DNA from: Klebsiella pneumoniae
GTDB lineage: Bacteria > Myxococcota_A > UBA796 > SXON01
Reading direction: 5' to 3'
Assembly (NCBI GenBank): GCA_945862325.1
Contig: CAMAXZ010000033.1
Span: 1-46,512, forward strand
Length of the DNA stretch: 46,512 nucleotides
The position numbers were made by a program, and so were the translations under genes. Each line of letters starts with the position of its first letter. Positions within the stretch are counted from its first letter, which is position 1. This document shows positions 34,272-44,700 of the stretch, in pieces. Below the pieces are notes generated by a model. The model was given only the letters and a program-made list of their open reading frames with translations. It had not been told where the DNA came from and ran no database searches.

Positions 34272-36706
34272 CGGATGGTCACGGTCCAGGGGAGCATCGC
34301 GAACACGTGCTCGTCCCGGAGGGCCGCGAGCTGCCAGAAGGGGGTGAGGGCCTCGGGGAGCTCGATCTTCGGCGCGAGGGCGCGAGCGAGGTCGCGCGGC
34401 GCGCGTACGACCCGCGCCGGGAGGTCGTCGCCGTCGGGCACCCACGGGTCGAACACGACGAGCGAGTACGGCACGTCCGCGCGGAGGCCCGCGTCTCGCC
34501 TCGCGCGCTCCACGGCGTCGTAGAAGCCGCCGGTGTCGTCCACGAGGCCGCGCTCGCGCGCGGCCTTGCCGCTCCACACGTGGCCCTGCGCGAGCTCCTC
34601 GACGCGCTCCGGCGTGAGGTTGCGACCGACCTCCACCTTGCTCTTGAACTGGCGGTAGCCGTCCGCGATCATGCGGTCGAGCGCCGCGAATTCGCTGTCG
34701 TCGAAGGGGCGGGCGATGCTGTACATCGCGGCGTGGCGGCCGCGGGTGTACGTCTCCACGGTGACGTCGATCTTGTCGAGCAGGTCCGCGCCGTTGAACT
34801 TGCCGCCGTAGATCCCGATCGAGCCGGTCACCGTCGAGGGCATGGCGTAGATCGCGTCGGCGCCCGCGCTGACGTAGTAGCCGCCGCTGGCGGCGTAGCC
34901 GCCCATGCTGACCACGAGCGGCTTGCCCGTCTCCTTGAAGCGCTCCACCGCGCGCCAGATCTCGTCGGACGCGAAGGCCGAGCCGCCAGGGCTGTCGACC
35001 CGGAGCACCACCGCCTTGACGGCGTTCGCGCGGGCGGCCTGCTCCAGCGCCTTGACCACGGTGCGGCTGCCGGTCGCCGCCCCGCCCAGCAGGTTGCCGG
35101 GGCTCGAGCTCCCGGGCGCGATGACGCCGTCGACGACGATGACGGCGATGGCGCGCTGCGGCGCCCAGCCGCTCGTGTCCGGATCGGCCCCGTACGCGTC
35201 GTTCGGATTCCATCGTTCGGGGAACACGCCCTCCAGGGCCTTGCCGAGCTCGTCGCGGTACAGCGCGCCGTCGACGAGGCCGCCCGCCACCGCCTCCTGG
35301 GCCGTGTACGGGCCGCCGTCGATCAGGGCCTGCACGTCGGCCGCGGGTCGGCCGCGCCCGCGGGCCACGGCGTCGGAGAGCACCCCGGACAGATCGTCCA
35401 ACAGCGCGCCCATCTGCTCGCGCGCGGGCTCGCTCGACTGGCTGCCGATGAACTGCTCGGGCGCGGACTTGTACTTTCCGCGGCGGGCGTACTGCGCCTC
35501 GACGCCCACGAGGTCGAGCGCCGACCGCAGGTACATCATCTCGGCGCTGAGGCCGACCAGGTCGAGGTTCGCGGCGGGGTGGACGTAGATCCGGTCGCAC
35601 GCCGTGGCGAGGAGGTAGGCGCCGTTCCCGGCGTTTCCCTTCAGGTATGCCGCGATCGGCTTGCCTCGGGCCCGCGCGTCGAGCACGAGCTCGCGCAGCT
35701 CCTCGATCTGGGCGAAGCTGAACGGGAGCTCGTCGAGCTCGAGGAGCAGGCCGCGCACGCGATGATCGCGCCCGGCGTCGCGCAGGCGGCGCAACAGCGA
35801 GAGATACCCCTCTTCGGGCGCCGAGAGCAGGCCCCCCTGCGGCTGGTAGGGCCAGCGCTGGTCGAACTCGAACACGGCCACATCGCGCCCGCTGAACATC
35901 AGCTGGTCGTCCCGCGGGATCGTCTGAACCCAGCCTCCGAAGCCGACCTGGGGCTCGTCCTGGCCGAGCGCGGCGCGCCCGTTGACGCCCACCCCGACGT
36001 CCGCGGCGTTGATCTGGATCGACGCGCCGAGCACGCGATTGTCCAGGTTCGACAGGTCTTGAGAGCCGAACACCCGAACCCACAGGCCGGGTGTCGGACG
36101 AACGCGGAAGCTCGCTTCGAGGTTGTGCGCGGCGTCGGTGTCAGGCGGGGCGGTCATTCGCCAATCGGCGTTGAAGGTCAGCGCGTCGCCGAAGGGGCGA
36201 AGCGCCGCGCCCGCACCCCACCGGGTGGCCACGCCCAGGTCCGGCGCGGGGTTTCCGAGGTTCTCCACCGAGCCGGCGATGCCGAGCCACGGCGTCGGGC
36301 GCCACGCGGCGCCGAGGTCCCAGCTGACGAAGTTGTTGTCGCCGCCGTCCGGGAGCTGCCAGTTCACCGTGCTCCCGAAGGCGAGCTGACGCGCGATGCG
36401 CAGCGACGCGCCGCTCGACACCGTCCACCAGCCGAGCGGGTCGTCCGAGCCGAGTTGGCGGTAGCCGACCCCGGCCCCGACGCCGCCGCCGGTCGTGGCG
36501 AACGTCAGCCCGTCGACGGAGCCGTCCGCGCGCGTGTCGTAGTACGCCCCGAGCCCGGCATCGCGGTCGAAGTTCATCAACGCCGGGTTGATGTAGAGCG
36601 TGTGCACCCCGTCTTCGCCGGCGAGCCCGCGGAAGGGGAGCGTCGGGCGCTCGACCGACTGCGCGGCGGCGACGTGGGCGAGGGCGATCAGCAGCGGCGC
36701 GGGCAT
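34268..36706 (-). CDS. sppA: Signal peptide peptidase SppA with N-terminal outer-membrane-like domain
   Basis: This 812-residue secreted protein has a short signal peptide (MPAPLLIALAHVAAA), then about 250 residues of alternating beta-rich sequence with NPALMNFD, repeated Gly-aromatic strands and PTPWLGI loops, like the PorV/OMPP1 class. From about residue 275 come two SppA-type Clp-fold domains. The catalytic dyad is present: Lys413 in GKYKSAPEQF and Ser607 in GGYAASGGYYV. SppA degrades leftover signal peptides and some membrane proteins. The start at 36706 has GGAG six bases upstream. It is co-translated with the regulator gene, which follows by a TTGA overlap. Confidence 0.88.
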
Positions 36707-36864
36707 GAAGCTCCGTCGTGGGGGTTCGGACAACATAGCGACGCGCGGCGCCGCTCGCCGCGCCCACGCGCGCTCTCAGGGCTGCTCGCCCGCTGCACGT
36801 GCCAACAGAGGGGCTCGATCACGCCCGAGGTGATCGCACCCAAGTGCTTATTTCGCGCCTTGTA

Positions 36865-36893
36865 TTGCGCCCACGACACGCATCGGCGACAAT
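36865..36893 (+). promoter_or_regulatory. Possible sigma-70 promoter of dacB
   Basis: TTGCGC (36865-36870) and GACAAT (36888-36893) are spaced by 17 bases, each matching four of six consensus positions. They lie in the 260-base region between divergent sppA and dacB starts. The rest of this region is GC-rich with no further feature except the hairpin listed separately. Confidence 0.35.
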
Positions 36894-36927
36894 GGAGCGC
36901 CTCCCCCTGTTCCCGCTGTCGCCGCCT

Positions 36928-36947
36928 CCCGGTGTCTGCACACCGGG
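36928..36947 (+). promoter_or_regulatory. Hairpin in dacB leader
   Basis: A perfect 8-bp inverted repeat, CCCGGTGT and ACACCGGG around CTGC, lies 19 bases before the dacB ATG. There is no T-tract, so it is not a simple terminator. It could modulate translation or mark an operator. Confidence 0.4.
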
Positions 36948-36966
36948 CGTTCCCCTCAGGTGCTCC

Positions 36967-38631
36967 ATGCGCATGCCGTACTGGTCCCCGCTCCTCGCGC
37001 TGCTCGTTTTTCCGGCGTTCGCCCAAACTCCCGACGAGGAGGGGGGCGGGCTCCCCGGCGTGGATGCGGGCGAGCTCGTCGCGGATGGCGCGTCGTCGGC
37101 CCCCGAGGGCGAAGCGCCGAACCAGGCGGAGGCGTGGCCGTCCGGGGCGGCGCTCTCCGCCGCGCCCGTCGCCGCGCCCGTCGCGGCGCCGATGGCCGGC
37201 GTGACGTCGCCGCTCGCCGCCGCCTTGGCCTCGCTGGCACAAGATCCGATCTTCGCGTCGGCCACGGTCAGCGTTCAGGTGGTCGACGTTCGAACGGGGG
37301 AGGAGGTGTACCAGTGGGGCGACGACAAGGCGCTCGCCCCGGCGAGCGTGATGAAGGTCGTCACCACGGCCGCCGCCCTGAAGCGCCTCGGGCCGAACTA
37401 CAAGTTTCCGACGTGGGTCCTGCACGACGCCGCCGAGCCGCCGTCGACCGAGGGTGTCCTGGCCGGATCGCTCTACGTGAAGGGGCAGGGCGACCCCACG
37501 ATGGTCGTCGAGCGGCTCTGGCGCATGGTGTTCGATCTCCGCATGCGCGGCATCCGCGAGATCAAGGGCGACGTCGTGTTCGACGACGCGTACTTCGCGG
37601 GTGGCCCGCTGGTCCCCGGTTGGACCAAGGCGGAAGATCTCGCCAATCCACCGACCTACTTCGCGTCCCTCGGCGCGCTGAGCGTCAACTACAATCTTCA
37701 CGCCGTGGTCGTTCGGCCGGGGGCGTCGGTCGGCGCCGCGGCGGCGGCGGATCTCGAGTTCCCGACGCCCGGTGTCACGCTCGACAACAAGTTGACGACC
37801 GGCAAGGCGGGGTCGAAGGCTTGGGTCAAGGTCGAGCGCGCCCACGACGACGCGACCGACGTGTACACGTACACGCTGACCGGCAACGTGCCGCTCGAGG
37901 CGAAGCCGGACACGATCTACCGGCCGGTGGCCGATCCGACGGCTCACTACATGGCGGTGTTCGAGACGATTGCGCGACAGCAGGGAATCAAGGTAAAAGG
38001 TCGGTATCGGCGCGGTGCCACCCCCACGGACGCGTCGGTCGTGCTCCGCTCGGACTCGGAGGCGCTGTCCGAGATCGTCTCGACGACGAGCAAGCAGTCC
38101 AACAACCTCTTCGCCGAGCAGCTGCTGCTGGCGATGGGGGCCGAGGTCTACGGACTGCCCGGCACCACCGACAGCGGCGTGCGTGTCGTCTCGGAGTACC
38201 TTGCGTCGTTGGGCGTTCCCTCCGACGCCTTCCACCTCGTGAACGGCTCGGGGCTCTCGCGCGAGATCCTCGTCCGGCCTTCGGCCGTCGACGCCGTGCT
38301 CGTCGACATGGCGCGGGATCCGGACCGGGCGCCGGAGTTTCTCGCGAGCCTCTCCGTCGGCGGCCGCGACGGGACATTGTGGAGTCGATTCCGGGCGGAT
38401 GGCCTCGAGGGGCGGGTCCGGGGCAAGACCGGCACGCTCGACGGCGTACACTGCCTGGCCGGATACGTGCGCGCCGCCGACGACGCGCTCTATGCCTTCA
38501 CCTTCCTGGTCAACGACATCGACGGCTCGCCGGCGCGGGCGCGCAAGGCCCACGATCAGCTCGTCATCACCCTCGCCGGAACCACGGACAACCTCGCGGA
38601 CGGCGGGGAGCCGGAACTGCCGGGCCGTTGA
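36967..38631 (+). CDS. dacB: D-alanyl-D-alanine carboxypeptidase/endopeptidase (PBP4, S13 family)
   Basis: This 554-residue periplasmic peptidoglycan hydrolase carries the three penicillin-binding motifs: Ser127-x-x-Lys130 in PASVMKV, Ser378-Asn-Asn in SKQSNNLFAEQ, and Lys487-Thr-Gly in GKTGTLDG. The N-terminus has a signal peptide ending near FPAFA. A Pro/Ala-rich linker of about 60 residues with VAAPVAAP-type repeats precedes the catalytic domain. The start at 36967 preserves the signal peptide; an in-frame ATG 75 bases earlier would mask it. It removes terminal D-Ala and cuts cross-links. It is divergent from sppA. Confidence 0.95.
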   Translation: MRMPYWSPLLALLVFPAFAQTPDEEGGGLPGVDAGELVADGASSAPEGEAPNQAEAWPSGAALSAAPVAAPVAAPMAGVTSPLAAALASLAQDPIFASATVSVQVVDVRTGEEVYQWGDDKALAPASVMKVVTTAAALKRLGPNYKFPTWVLHDAAEPPSTEGVLAGSLYVKGQGDPTMVVERLWRMVFDLRMRGIREIKGDVVFDDAYFAGGPLVPGWTKAEDLANPPTYFASLGALSVNYNLHAVVVRPGASVGAAAAADLEFPTPGVTLDNKLTTGKAGSKAWVKVERAHDDATDVYTYTLTGNVPLEAKPDTIYRPVADPTAHYMAVFETIARQQGIKVKGRYRRGATPTDASVVLRSDSEALSEIVSTTSKQSNNLFAEQLLLAMGAEVYGLPGTTDSGVRVVSEYLASLGVPSDAFHLVNGSGLSREILVRPSAVDAVLVDMARDPDRAPEFLASLSVGGRDGTLWSRFRADGLEGRVRGKTGTLDGVHCLAGYVRAADDALYAFTFLVNDIDGSPARARKAHDQLVITLAGTTDNLADGGEPELPGR

Positions 38632-38649
38632 CCGCTGGCTCCGCGACGG

Positions 38650-38678
38650 TTGACACGGTATGACCGTCGCGCTTTCAT
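38650..38678 (+). promoter_or_regulatory. Sigma-70 promoter of the Glt-like cluster
   Basis: A perfect -35 TTGACA (38650-38655), a 17-base spacer and a -10 TTTCAT (38673-38678, four of six matches) lie 33 bases before the next ATG. The predicted leader of about 27 bases contains the GGAGAG ribosome site. This is one of the two best canonical promoters in the window. Confidence 0.65.
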
Positions 38679-38711
38679 GGCTTCGCTGCCGGCTCGGCAG
38701 GAGAGAACGAA

Positions 38712-39362
38712 ATGCCCCGCTTGACCGTGTTCGCCCTGGCCTCCCTCGTCGCTCTCGCGGTCACCCCCGCCCTCGCGCAGGACGGCACGGCCTCGCCTCC
38801 GGCCGAGGGGACGCCCTCCGGCCAGTCCACCGCCGACTACAACCGTGAGCTGCTCACGGTCGAGCAGTCGGTGGAAGACCTGAAGGAGCGCGTGTTCCGC
38901 TCGAAGGCCACGCTGCAGCTCCTCCGCGAGATCGTGGTGCAGGGCGGAAGCACCGGCGCGCGCGCCACCATCTGGCACGTCAATCGCCTCGGGTCTTCCT
39001 ACAAGCTCGAGAGCATCACCTACCTGCTCGACGGCCAGACCCGCTTCAGCAAGGCGGACCCCGCGGGCTCCCTGTCCGAGAGCAAAGAGTTCAAGATCCA
39101 CGACGGCGCGCTGCCGCCCGGCAACCACAACCTCTCGGTCGACTTCAAGATCCGCCCGACCGGCATGGGCATCTTCAAGTACGCGCAGTCCATCGAGATC
39201 GACGTGCGCAGCAACTACGCGTTCGAGGCGGAGCTCGGCAAGGCCTGCACCGTGCGCAGCATCCTCACCGACCGTGGCGGCGCCGCCGAGTCCTTCGAAG
39301 AGCGCGCGCGCGTCGACTTCGAGCTGAAGTGCGATCGGATCGCCGATGCCTCGCCCCGCTGA
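38712..39362 (+). CDS. Secreted protein, first gene of the Glt-like cluster
   Basis: This 216-residue protein has a clear signal peptide (cleavage near TPALA). A short helical part (VEQSVEDLKERVFRSK) is followed by a beta-rich domain with SYKLESITYLLDGQTRF, ALPPGNHNLSVDFKI and GIFKYAQSIEI. Myxococcota homologues that I recall are sometimes labelled dihydrolipoamide acetyltransferase, although no lipoyl or catalytic domain is visible here. Function is unknown. GGAGAG precedes the ATG. Its 3' end overlaps the next gene by 17 bases, so it is part of the same unit. Confidence 0.8.
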   Translation: MPRLTVFALASLVALAVTPALAQDGTASPPAEGTPSGQSTADYNRELLTVEQSVEDLKERVFRSKATLQLLREIVVQGGSTGARATIWHVNRLGSSYKLESITYLLDGQTRFSKADPAGSLSESKEFKIHDGALPPGNHNLSVDFKIRPTGMGIFKYAQSIEIDVRSNYAFEAELGKACTVRSILTDRGGAAESFEERARVDFELKCDRIADASPR

Positions 39363-41769
39363 GCGCCTCCTCCAACTCGGCGCGCTCGCGCTGATCCTCG
39401 CCGTTCCCGGTCGTGCCCTGGCGGTCGACAAGGGCACGTCCGATCGTCTCCGCGATCTCGAGGCCGAGATCACGGGCCTCGTCGACGAAGTGGCGGCGCT
39501 GAAGGTCAACTTCACCGAGCGGTCCGGCCTGATCGGCGTCAACGAGGCGCGCGAGCGCTACGAGGACGCCGTCTACCTGTACCTCGTGGGCGACTACGAG
39601 CCGGCGGCCACCAGCTTCTACATCCTGGTCACCTCGCGTGCGCTCGGTAACGGCGAGCTCGCGCGCGACAGCGAGTGGTACCTCGCGGAGTGCCTGTTCG
39701 AGCTCCAGAACTACGCCACCGCCGAGCAGGCGTACGGCGCGATTCTGAAGGTCGGGGCCTCGCACCCGTACATGGCCGACTCCGTGCGGCGCCTGCTCGA
39801 GATCCACGGCCTCACGGGCGACGTCGCGGCCTTCGATCTCCTCTACAACGAGTGGATCGCGTCCGGGCGCGTACCGCCGACCGAGCTCGTCACCTACACG
39901 CTCGCGCAGTCGTTCTACCGGCGCGGCGAGGCCGGGCGCGCGAAGGGCGCGTTCGGCTCCCTCCCGCCTGCGAGCCCGTATTATTCGCGTTCCCGCTACT
40001 ATCTCGGCGTCCTGATGATCCTCGAGAAGGACTACAAGCAGGCGCTTCGCGAGTTCGACGAGGCGGTCAAGGCGCCCGTCACCGACGACACCCAGAAAGC
40101 GGTGAACGAGCTCGCGATGATGGCCATGGCCCGCGTGCACTACGAGCTCGGCGAGTTCGAGCAGGCCGGCACGTGGTACGGCAAGATCGGCAAGGACAGC
40201 CCGCACTTCGCCGACCGGCTCTACGAGGCGGTGTGGACGTACGTGAAGCAGGCCGCCATCGAAGAGCGCAAGTCCACGGCCGCCCGCGACCTCGCCGAAA
40301 AGGAGAAGGTCGACACGGAGGCCCGGAAGCGCCTGGATGAAGCGTCGGTCTTCGACGCCGCGGCGCGCGCCGCCTGGGGGCAGGCGCTGGAGCAGGCGGG
40401 GGTCTTCCTCCTGTCCTTCCCCGAGAACCAGTACACCGTCTCGCTTCGGCTCCTGCAGGGGCACCTGCACATGAAGCTCGAGTCCTTCGATCAGGCGCGC
40501 GCGGCCTACGAAGGGGTGGTGCAGGAGTACACGCCGATGATCGCCCGCCTCGAGGGCGTCGCGGGTCAGAAGGCCGAGATGGCCGACCTGCTCGCCAGCA
40601 TCAGCGGCGCCGCCGGTGCGCGTTTGCCCGGGTACGCCTCCGAGATGCTGTTGAGCCGCGACGACGTCTCGCGCGCCACCTCCGCCTGGAAGGAGTTCGA
40701 GCGCCAAGACACGGATCTGGTCGCGAGCGAGCGCATGGTGGCGGATCTCCAGCTCGCCACGAGCGGGGGCAGCGACATCCTCGGCGCCTTCGTCGACGCG
40801 CGCTCCCAGCTCACCCAGGCGCGGGGCTCCGTCGTGACCGTGCAGGATCGGCTCCTCGAGGTCGAGGCGAACTACCTCCGCACCCGCGTACCCGCGTCGA
40901 TCAAGGCCGACCTCCAGACCCTCCAGCGCGACCGTGCCGCTGGGCTCGCGCTGCTCGCGGAGGCCGGGCAGGGCGCCTCGGACGATTCGGACCGAATCTC
41001 GGCGTACGAGGCTCAGGTACGTGAAGTCCAGCAGCGCGCGTTCCGGGTCGGGCAGGTCGTTCAGGAGCTGCGGGCGAGCGCCGGCGCCATCGCCGATCAG
41101 CTCCCGCAGTCCAAGCTCAACGCCACCGAGGCCGAGAAGGTCCGATTGGAGTTGGCGGCCCAGCAGGAGGAGCTGGCGCGCATGTCCGCGGAGGTCGAGC
41201 GATTCCAGTCCGACGTCGTGAAGCGCAAGATCATGCAGACGATCCGCCCGGCTTCCTCCGACGACACGGCCGGCGCACGGGCGACGGTCTTGACGCGTCA
41301 CCGGGAGCTGCGCACCCGCCTGCAGTCCTGGCGCCGCTACGCGACCGACGCGGACGCGGGGGCCGTGTTCGCGCAGATCGACCGTGTGTGGGCGGCTGCC
41401 GAGAAGTGCGACGCCGCCACCGACGACACGCGCCGCGTCCTGGAGACGGCCGAGAGCCGCGAGCTGACCTCGGTTCAGCGCGCCATCGCGGCGGAAGCGG
41501 CGCGCGTGCAGGCGCTCCGCGGCGAGGTCGACACCGGCGGCGAGAACGCCGAGACGGTGGCCGGCGGAATCCTCGTCGCCAGCCTGGACGAGCTCGAGCA
41601 GGGGTTCCGTGACGACGTGCTCGAGGCCGACAAGGGCATCGTCGACGTCTACTGGCTCCGCAAGACCCAGAGCGCCGACGACCTCACGCGCCTCGCGAAG
41701 GAGCAGTCGCGGCTCATCCGTGAGCTCCAAGAGCAATACCGCATCGTTCAGGAGAACCTCGAGCGATGA
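39346..41769 (+). CDS. Periplasmic TPR/coiled-coil protein, GltC-like
   Basis: This 807-residue protein has a signal peptide (LALILAVPGRALA). An N-terminal coiled coil and about six TPR-type repeats follow (EARERYEDAVYLYLVGDYE, AECLFELQNYATAEQAY, RVHYELGEFEQAGTWY). The long C-terminal half is mostly heptad-like helices rich in Glu, Gln, Ala and Arg. Size and plan resemble the myxobacterial gliding-motility protein GltC and its sporulation paralogue NfsC. The assignment rests on architecture and gene order. It overlaps both neighbours, 17 bases upstream and four downstream. Confidence 0.7.
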   Translation: MPRPAERLLQLGALALILAVPGRALAVDKGTSDRLRDLEAEITGLVDEVAALKVNFTERSGLIGVNEARERYEDAVYLYLVGDYEPAATSFYILVTSRALGNGELARDSEWYLAECLFELQNYATAEQAYGAILKVGASHPYMADSVRRLLEIHGLTGDVAAFDLLYNEWIASGRVPPTELVTYTLAQSFYRRGEAGRAKGAFGSLPPASPYYSRSRYYLGVLMILEKDYKQALREFDEAVKAPVTDDTQKAVNELAMMAMARVHYELGEFEQAGTWYGKIGKDSPHFADRLYEAVWTYVKQAAIEERKSTAARDLAEKEKVDTEARKRLDEASVFDAAARAAWGQALEQAGVFLLSFPENQYTVSLRLLQGHLHMKLESFDQARAAYEGVVQEYTPMIARLEGVAGQKAEMADLLASISGAAGARLPGYASEMLLSRDDVSRATSAWKEFERQDTDLVASERMVADLQLATSGGSDILGAFVDARSQLTQARGSVVTVQDRLLEVEANYLRTRVPASIKADLQTLQRDRAAGLALLAEAGQGASDDSDRISAYEAQVREVQQRAFRVGQVVQELRASAGAIADQLPQSKLNATEAEKVRLELAAQQEELARMSAEVERFQSDVVKRKIMQTIRPASSDDTAGARATVLTRHRELRTRLQSWRRYATDADAGAVFAQIDRVWAAAEKCDAATDDTRRVLETAESRELTSVQRAIAAEAARVQALRGEVDTGGENAETVAGGILVASLDELEQGFRDDVLEADKGIVDVYWLRKTQSADDLTRLAKEQSRLIRELQEQYRIVQENLER

Positions 41770-44700
41770 AGACCCGGACGATCCTCATCGCCGCCCTGGC
41801 GTCCTTCACGGCGTCGTCGGCGGTCGCCGCCGACAAGCCCATCGCCGCGGACGCGTTGGAGTGGGCCAGCTTCCGCGACACGCTCACCCGCTACTCCGAG
41901 CGCATGAAGGAGTTCGAGGGAGAGGTCGGGGAGATCCTCGACGCGCAGGAGCGCGACGAACGCGAGAAGATCGCGGCGGCCTACGGCGCGGCGATCAAGC
42001 AGACGGAGGACTCGGAGGCCGCGCTCCGGCGCGTGGCCATCCAGCGCCTCGAGGCGTTCCTTCAGAAGTACCCGCGCACGCAGCACACGCCCGACATGCT
42101 GTTCCGACTCTCGGACCTCTACTTCGAAGAGTCCGAGGTCGAGTACTCGGCCCGCATGGAGGAGTACGAGGCGCTCGAGCGGCAGCTCGACGCGAACCCG
42201 ACGATGGTGCTGCCGGAGCCGCCGAACAAGAACTACTCCAAGTCCATCGGGATGTATCGGCAACTGTTGCGCAGCTGGCCCGACCACGAGCTCGCGCCCG
42301 ACACGCTCTACATGCTGGCCTGGTGCCTCAACTCGAACAACGCCGACCAGTTCGACGCAGAAGCGGCGCGCGACGTGTACAAGGTCATCGCGGAGCGGCA
42401 CGCCAGCTCGCCGTTCGCGAACGACGCGAACATGCAGCTCGGCGAGTACTACTTCGACCAGCCGAGCATCACCCAGACGCCCACGGCCATCCGCTACTAC
42501 GAGGCGGTGCTCACGGACGGTCCCGACGGCCGCAATTACGACAAGGCCATCTACAAGCTCGGATGGTCCCACTACAAGCTGAACAACTACGATCGGGCGC
42601 TCGCCTACCTCGTTCAGCTGCTGGACACCTCCGACGCCCAGCTCCTGCAGACCGGCAAAGAGTCGAACATGCGGCCGGAGGCCGTGCAGTACCTCGCGAT
42701 CTCGTACGCCGACATCGCGGACCGCACCGGCACCGACGCCGTGTCGGTGCTCCGGAACCACTTCCGTCAGATCGGCGACCCACGCAAGTGGCAGCACGAC
42801 GTCGCCGAGCGGCTGGCCGAGATCCTCTGGGTGCAGGCGCGGTGGGAGCAGTCGATCGCCGCGTACGCGTTCCTCCAGGACAACTGGCCGAACCACCCGA
42901 CGAACCCGATCTATCAGCAGAACATCGCGCTGATCTGGAAGGGCTCGACGCGCAACGCGTTCACGCCGCCGCGCACGGACCTCCCGCCGATGCCCTTCCC
43001 GAACGAGGCGGCGTCGGACGCCGCGTTCGCGCAGCTCTCGAAGAAGTACGTCGACGGCTCGGACTGGGCGAACGCCAACCGCAGCAACCCCGACGCCATC
43101 GCGGCCGCGCGCAAGTTCATCGAGGACTCCCTCGCGCAGGTCGCTACCGGGCAGCTCGCGCTGGCCCAGGAGACCCGCAGCGTCGACGACTTCCGCGAGG
43201 CCGCCCGGCTCCTCGACGACTTCCTCGACAAGTTCCCGTTCGCGGCGAGCTACGACGAGTACGAGTGGTACCGCGCCTACGCGCTCTTCGAGAGCCGTCA
43301 GTTCCCGGAAGCCGATGCCGCCTACACCCAGATCCTGAAGAACGAGCGGTCGCCCTATCGGGACGGTGCACGGCTCCAGCTCGTGGCCGCGCGCAACCAG
43401 GTCGTGCTCGACAAGTACGGCCGCATCGACATCCGCTCCCCCGACGCGATCGTCGAGCGCACCGAGACCTCCGCCTGGGGCAAGGAGCTGGTGCGCTACG
43501 TCGTGTCCGACGAGCAGCGCGCGTTCATCGCGGCATGCGACGACGTGCTCAATCGCGACTTCAACGATCCCGAGCACGCGCCCAACGCGGAGAAGGATCG
43601 TCCGGCGCTCGCCTACGCGGCCGCGAACATCCACCTCGAGTACGGCCAGATCCCGGAGGCCCGCGAGCGCCTCAACGCGATCATCGCGCGGTTCCCGCGG
43701 CGCGACGAGGCGGTGTACGCCGCGCAGCAGATCATCGCGTCCTACAGCGCGGAAGGCGACAACGCCAACGTCGAGGCGCTCGCCGGTCGGTTCCGCGCGA
43801 TGGACCTCGGCGAGTCGCCCGAGGCCAAGCTGACGCTCAAGACCTTCGAGAACGCCGAACAGAGCGCGGCGTTCGTCATCGCGTACGACAAGGGGCAAGC
43901 CGGCGACAAGTTGGGCGCGGCCGCCGCGTACCTCGACTTCATCAAGCGGTTCCCGCAGTCGGAGTTCGTCAAGGACGCCCTGTTCAACGCCGCGAACAAC
44001 TACGACGTGGGCGGCAAGGCCGAAGAGGCCATCCGCTACTTCGAGCAGTACATCCAGAAGTACCCGACCGACGACCGCTCGAAGGGGCTCTACTTCCGAA
44101 TCGCGAGCACGTACTCGGCCACCCTGGACCTTCCGAAGGCCATCTCCTACTACGACCAGCTCGCGAAGAACTTCCCGGATCACCCGGACGCGCCCGCCGC
44201 GATCTTCAACGCGGCGTTCCTCCGCGTCGGCAACGGCGAGCACGACGCCGCGGCCCGCGGGTACGAACGGTACGCCACGCTGTACGCCACGAATCCGGAC
44301 GCGGAGCCTACGTTCTGGCGCGCCGGCGAGCAGTGGGAGGCCGTGGGAGAGGCGCAGGCGCTCGACTTCTACCAGCGCTACCTCAAGCGGTATGCCGCCC
44401 AGGACCCGAACCACGCCATCCAGGCGTGGCACAAGCAGGCCAAGATCTTCGAGAAGCGCAAGGACACACGTCGCTTCACGCAAGCGTGGGAAGGCATCCA
44501 ACAGGTGTTTGGGTCGGCGGATCCCGCGCGCCTCAGCGCCCGTTCGCGCAGCCTGGCGGCCGAGGGCGCCCTGACGGGGCTCGAACAGCGGTACCAGGCC
44601 TTCACCCAGGTGAAGTGGGGCCGCACCGAAGCACAGAACGTCGAGATCCTGCTGACGAAGAAGCCGGAGGAGCTCAAGTCCCTCACCGACGAGGCGGTGC

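Noticed and set aside
36892..36966. Upstream in-frame ATG for dacB
   Set aside because: It would add 25 residues in front of a normal signal peptide.
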